The notes under the pieces were generated by a model, which did no database searches, was not told where the DNA came from, and was given only the letters and a program-made list of their open reading frames with translations. 64,000 nucleotides of DNA from the NCBI GenBank assembly GCA_012267385.1, contig JAAXGW010000005.1, positions 1 to 64,000 of the forward strand, given 5' to 3'. Position 1 is the first letter of the stretch. Every line of letters begins with the position of its first letter. Below are positions 59,958 through 64,000 of this stretch, one piece after another. A program made the position numbers and the translations under genes. The stretch comes from OMG group bacterium (GTDB lineage Bacteria; Pseudomonadota; Gammaproteobacteria; Pseudomonadales; Azotimanducaceae).

Positions 59958-61739
59958 ATGACCCAAACCATTGAAAGCAAAGACATCTCGGTGGAGGAGT
60001 TGTTCCAATTTTTTTACGCCGTGCCCGATTATCAGCGAGAATATGTATGGCGCACTCAAGAAGTTGTGCAACTTCTGGCGGACATTCATAGTGAAATCTC
60101 TGAAACGGATCCCCAAGGAGCACCAGAGTACTTTATAGGAAGTATAGTAGTGTGTCCTAGCCACGATGGAGCATTGTTCGACTTGATCGATGGACAACAA
60201 CGTTTGACAACACTCTTTATAGCCCTTTGTGCCATACGAGATCGGATAGTTGAGCTAGGTGTCCAACCCCCAGATCTCCTCAGATCTCAAATTTCATCAG
60301 CTTCGGTTGATACTTCCGGAAATGAAACTCATCGATACCGATTGGAGTTGCAATACGAAGACAGTGGCGATGTGCTTGTCGGCTTAGCTGACGGGGAGCT
60401 CCCAGAATCCATTCACACTCGGTCAATGCAGAACATTAAAAATGCCTACAACATCGTCGCTAGCTTTTTGAGGAGTGAATTGGGGGAAGATTTAAAAGCG
60501 TTACGCAGGTTTTACGGGTATTTAACAAAGAAAGTCAAACTAATTCGAATAAAGACTGAAGACGTAGCAAAAGCGTTAAAGATATTTGAAACTATTAACG
60601 ACCGTGGAGTTGGATTGAACCCGATGGATCTATTGAAAAATCTACTATTCATGAAGGCGAACCCCAACCAGTTTGATCGATTGAAGGACCACTGGAAGAC
60701 TCTGCAAGATACGATTTTTGAAATGGGTGAGAAGCCCCTACGTTTCCTGCGTTATTTCATATTTAGTCGTTATGATATCGAACTATTACGCGAGGACGAG
60801 ATTTATGGGTGGTTTTCTGATAACGAAAAGATTGTCGGATATGTGACAGATCCAATCAATTTTGTTCGAGAACTAGTTTCTGCTGCACAAGCGTACAAGA
60901 ATTTTCGATCTGGACGCGATGAACAGGGTGTTGCAAATCACGTCCTACAAAGTATGGGTATTCTAGGTGGTCAAGCAGCTCGTCAACACCTCATCTTACT
61001 ACTAGCAGGGAGACACCTTCGTCCCGACTTATTTGACAAGCTTGTACAGGAAGTTGAGAATCTATTTTTCTGTTACGTCATAACTCGAGAACCCACCAAA
61101 GTTTTTGAACGAAATTTCGCAAGATGGGCAAATAATTTGAGACATATACACACAAGAACTGAATTAGATGAATTTGTCGAACTTCGATTCGATCGTGAAA
61201 AACTGAATTTGTCTGAACGATTTAACGATGCTATCAATCGACTAAGCACAAATTCCATACAGAAATATCGATTCCGATACGTGCTCTCCAAGTTAACACA
61301 ACATGTTGAATTCTGTGCATACAAACTGAACGAGGGTAACAAATGGCTTCTCGGCTTCACAGAAGGAGGATATGACATTGAACACATTTTTCCTAATCAA
61401 CCGTGCGAAGAAGCTGTTAAAGAGTTTGGCGATTACAACGATCCCGAAATTGCAGAGAAATTGGGAAATTTCGTTTTAGTAGAGCAGCAAATAAACGCTG
61501 CGCTTGGTAACCGTCCGTTCAGTCAGAAGCGATTTGTATATCCAAGTTCTAAGTTATTACTCACGCGCGCGCTGACAATTAAACCAAGGATTGGAGTAAA
61601 TACGCAAATAGATCGTGCTGTTAGTGCTATGGAACCCTACCAAACTTGGGACGAAGGCACTGTAAACGAAAGACAACGTTCCTTAGTTACTCTTGCAAGA
61701 GCAGTGTGGGGATTACCAGACACTACCCAAACTTCCTAG
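59958..61739 (+). CDS. DUF262/DUF1524 GmrSD-like protein
   Basis: A single-chain relative of the GmrSD type IV restriction enzymes. DUF262 carries the ParB-like NTP-binding motif DGQQR (78-82), preceded by YAVPDYQREYVW. DUF1524 at the C-terminus carries the HNH-type DIEHIFPNQ (about residue 475), then GNFVLVEQQINAALGN and a basic end. GmrSD enzymes restrict DNA with modified bases in an NTP-dependent manner. I start at ATG 59958 because the family conserved region begins just after it; the frame is open from 59814. It is divergent from the type ISP-like operon, forming a defence island. Confidence 0.88.
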   Translation: MTQTIESKDISVEELFQFFYAVPDYQREYVWRTQEVVQLLADIHSEISETDPQGAPEYFIGSIVVCPSHDGALFDLIDGQQRLTTLFIALCAIRDRIVELGVQPPDLLRSQISSASVDTSGNETHRYRLELQYEDSGDVLVGLADGELPESIHTRSMQNIKNAYNIVASFLRSELGEDLKALRRFYGYLTKKVKLIRIKTEDVAKALKIFETINDRGVGLNPMDLLKNLLFMKANPNQFDRLKDHWKTLQDTIFEMGEKPLRFLRYFIFSRYDIELLREDEIYGWFSDNEKIVGYVTDPINFVRELVSAAQAYKNFRSGRDEQGVANHVLQSMGILGGQAARQHLILLLAGRHLRPDLFDKLVQEVENLFFCYVITREPTKVFERNFARWANNLRHIHTRTELDEFVELRFDREKLNLSERFNDAINRLSTNSIQKYRFRYVLSKLTQHVEFCAYKLNEGNKWLLGFTEGGYDIEHIFPNQPCEEAVKEFGDYNDPEIAEKLGNFVLVEQQINAALGNRPFSQKRFVYPSSKLLLTRALTIKPRIGVNTQIDRAVSAMEPYQTWDEGTVNERQRSLVTLARAVWGLPDTTQTS

Positions 61740-61879
61740 TTTTGGACTGCAAGGACGTCGTGGAAAGTATTTGAATGGATCGATTCTGAAATCAATACGT
61801 ACGTCTATGACTTCTCCATGAATCAGATCTCGTAGTTCGATCTCTTCTCTTAGATTTTGGAGAGTGTTCCGCGTAGAAA

Positions 61880-62692
61880 TTGGCTACTACTATCGACTAT
61901 TACATCAAGTCAAATTTGTCAGGTATTGTGTTTTCTCTCGTTAGAGTACTGGTCGTTCTCTATCCGATAGTTGGAAATATAGTCCTCTTACATGCAGATA
62001 CGGCATCACCTACTGCCAAAGAATTGGTTGGAAGAGTACTTGACCAAACTAGGGGTCTAACGTCGTACTCTGAACTCACAATGACGGTGAATCGTCCGGA
62101 ATGGACACGAAGTTCGTCATTTACAGTTTGGACGCGCGGTCGGGAAGATGCTCTCATCCGGTTTACTGCACCACCCCGAGATGTCGGCAATGCAACACTG
62201 AAAAAAGGTGAGCAAATGTGGACGTTTTCACCCAAAATTAAGCGTACCGTTCGCCTACCAAGGTCGATGATGTCGCAGGGTTGGGCAGGTTCGGATTTCT
62301 CTTATAACGATCTCGCGCGTTCAGACACCCTGCTCCAACATTATGAATTAGAAATCGTCGACGACCAACAGGAAGGCGACCACAGATTCTACACTATTGA
62401 AGCCATTCCACTTGAAAACGCGCCGGTGGTTTGGGGTAAAGAAGTTCTCAAGCTAAGGGAAGACTTTGTGCTGTTAGAACACTCTTTTTATGATCAGGAT
62501 CTGAAATTGGTCAAATGGATTGAAACTCACGACATTGCGGAGTTCGATGGACGTTCAATCCCAAAGACACTGCGGATGAAGAATACCGACGATGAAGAAA
62601 AGTGGACAGAGATTGAATATACCCACGCTGAATTCGATGTTGAACTCGACGACAACAAATTCACTTTATTTTCACTCAGAGACTCCAACTGA
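61880..62692 (+). CDS. LolA-like outer-membrane lipoprotein-sorting protein
   Basis: The 270-residue exported protein has a long hydrophobic N-terminus (FSLVRVLVVLYPIVGNIVLL). A LolA/LolB-like beta domain follows with DALIRFTAPPRDVGNATLKK, MWTFSPKIKRTVRLP, MSQGWAGSDFSYNDL and WGKEVLKL. This PF17131-type family usually sits beside FtsX-like permeases, as here. It is thought to take part in lipid or lipoprotein movement across the periplasm. The start is TTG at 61880. Confidence 0.85.
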   Translation: MATTIDYYIKSNLSGIVFSLVRVLVVLYPIVGNIVLLHADTASPTAKELVGRVLDQTRGLTSYSELTMTVNRPEWTRSSSFTVWTRGREDALIRFTAPPRDVGNATLKKGEQMWTFSPKIKRTVRLPRSMMSQGWAGSDFSYNDLARSDTLLQHYELEIVDDQQEGDHRFYTIEAIPLENAPVVWGKEVLKLREDFVLLEHSFYDQDLKLVKWIETHDIAEFDGRSIPKTLRMKNTDDEEKWTEIEYTHAEFDVELDDNKFTLFSLRDSN

Positions 62693-62732
62693 CTCCCTCA
62701 ATTCAATATTTTTTGTTACCGGTTAACGTTCC

Positions 62733-63956
62733 TTGTTTACCGTAACCATCGCTTGGAGAAACTTGTGGAGACACAAGCGACGTACGATCTTAACGTGTAG
62801 CGCGATCGCATTCGCGATAGTGCTCATTCAACTGGGAATGTCGTTTCAAGTTGGAAGTTACGGTCCGATGATTGAGGGCGCGACACGTTTTGGGAGCGGA
62901 CATCTACAAATTCAACATCAAGACTACAAGGACGAGCCTAAGTTAGAGCGGACAATACTAAATTCCAACGACATTATTACGAAGTTATCCAACATCCCAG
63001 ATATATCGGCCGTTGCTCCGAGATCTGAGAGTTTTGCATTGTTAAACAATGGACAAAAGAGCTACGGTGCAATGATCATCGGAGTAGATCCAACCGCGGA
63101 ATCTGAAGTCTCGTACCTCCCTAGAAATATTTCTGAAGGCGAGTACTTACCAACTTCCGATTCAGCCTACGCCGGCACGATCCTCGCCAAAAATCTAGAC
63201 TTAGAGTTGGGAGACGAGATTGTGTTGCTGAGTCATGACAATCTAGGTGGTATTGCTGCGTCCGTACCCATTCTCACCGGTATTTTTACTAGTGGTAATG
63301 ATCAACTCGACCGCGCAATGATTCAGATCCCACTAGAAATTTTTAATGAAGTATTTCAGTTAGAAAATGATGTGCACCGGATCGTCGTCATGGTCGACAA
63401 TCCTTTAGACCTTGACTCAACCAAAACAGAAATCGGCCAAATTCTACCACCCTCAACTCAGGTTTACGACTGGCGCGAACTAATGCCTGAAATTAGTCAA
63501 AACATTAGACTGGACAAGATTAGCAACGGCATTATTTATGGGACGCTCACGATCATCGTAGTTCTGTCCATCGCAAATACGTTCGTAATGTCAATTTTTG
63601 AACGGACCAGAGAGTTTGGAACGTTGCGTGCGTTAGGAATGAAGAACTTTGCGCTATTCCGAATGTTTTTGACCGAGTCGATCATTCTTTGGCTGCTAGG
63701 TGTGTCCATCGGAATTACTGTGTCTATCTTGGGAAATTTACCACTAGCGCACTACGGAATAGCACTCAGTGCATTGGGAGTGGATCAATTCGCCGGTCAA
63801 TTCTATTTGCCCGATCGCTTGTACCCGCACATAGACATGAATGTGCTACTAGTTGCACCTCTCGCACTTGGTGTGGGAATCTGTATCACCTCGATGTTCG
63901 CCGCCGCGCGAATGTACCGAATCTCTCTCATACACGCGTTGCGATTCAAAGAATGA
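62733..63956 (+). CDS. FtsX-like ABC transporter permease
   Basis: The 407-residue permease of the LolC/MacB type starts with the cytoplasmic motif IAWRNLWRHKRRTIL. It has one membrane helix, a periplasmic domain of about 200 residues (ISAVAPRSESFALL and beyond) and three C-terminal helices with ERTREFGTLRALGMKNFALF, the typical coupling region. The start is TTG at 62733, 40 bp after the LolA-like gene. The partner ATPase lies outside the window. The next gene overlaps its stop by ATGA. Confidence 0.9.
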   Translation: MFTVTIAWRNLWRHKRRTILTCSAIAFAIVLIQLGMSFQVGSYGPMIEGATRFGSGHLQIQHQDYKDEPKLERTILNSNDIITKLSNIPDISAVAPRSESFALLNNGQKSYGAMIIGVDPTAESEVSYLPRNISEGEYLPTSDSAYAGTILAKNLDLELGDEIVLLSHDNLGGIAASVPILTGIFTSGNDQLDRAMIQIPLEIFNEVFQLENDVHRIVVMVDNPLDLDSTKTEIGQILPPSTQVYDWRELMPEISQNIRLDKISNGIIYGTLTIIVVLSIANTFVMSIFERTREFGTLRALGMKNFALFRMFLTESIILWLLGVSIGITVSILGNLPLAHYGIALSALGVDQFAGQFYLPDRLYPHIDMNVLLVAPLALGVGICITSMFAAARMYRISLIHALRFKE

Positions 63957-64000
63957 AGCAATCGTTGTCGTCTCGGGTTTCTTTGATTTACGCACTGAGT
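63953..64000 (+). CDS. Partial gene at window edge
   Basis: An ATG at 63953 overlaps the stop of the permease gene (ATGA) and stays open for 16 codons to the end of the window. The visible residues end VSLIYALS. By operon logic it is probably a second FtsX-like permease, but the sequence is too short to tell. Confidence 0.45.
   Translation, partial: MKQSLSSRVSLIYALS

Overview
The window looks like a chromosomal segment of a free-living, probably marine, gammaproteobacterium with roughly 45% GC. The basis is the smc-zipA-ligA gene order, ZipA itself, LpxA (so a Gram-negative), a LolA-like/FtsX-like export cluster, and the style of the housekeeping proteins. The species cannot be named from the sequence.

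Layout. 1-3000: two RDD membrane paralogues flanking a divergent AAA/DUF4143 ATPase. 3.1-13.6 kb: a mainly housekeeping block on + (asnS, a heterodimeric ABC exporter, lipA, an M17 aminopeptidase, cysS, an M20 dipeptidase), then an HNH protein on -. 14.9-18.6 kb (-) and 21.6-36.9 kb (+): an eight-member family of membrane-anchored, Trp/Asp-Pro helical-repeat proteins arranged as four two-gene dyads. Between the dyad groups lie a SPOR lipoprotein, a peroxiredoxin and an EamA transporter. Only two of the eight family genes are intact. The others carry in-frame stops, frameshifts, or an IS1595-like element of 2488 bp whose passenger is a DNA methyltransferase fused to an HNH nuclease. 37-53.8 kb: a small ABM protein, a CYP153-like P450, ligA with extra HhH repeats, zipA, smc, a MerR regulator, fhs, an APH-like kinase, an SDR, an SRAP protein and lpxA. 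54.3-61.7 kb: a defence island with a single-chain type ISP-like restriction-modification enzyme (nuclease-helicase-methyltransferase), its normal C-terminal domain encoded as a separate upstream gene, and a divergent GmrSD-like DUF262/DUF1524 gene. 61.9-64 kb: LolA-like protein and FtsX-like permeases.

The most unusual structure is the 3' end of the type ISP-like gene. A C8 tract (G8 on +, 54667-54674) is followed by three tandem variants of one roughly 38-residue motif. Each variant lies in a different reading frame and each is closed by a stop within a few codons of the motif end. Tract length modulo 3 would choose which of three C-termini the enzyme carries. Together with the displaced C-terminal domain gene, this suggests a three-way phase-variable restriction-modification system. 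The motif alignment is read directly from the sequence; the switching is inference.

The second theme is the dyad family: tandem segmental duplication of units of about 4.3 kb, conserved promoters in front of each first gene, and independent loss of most members.
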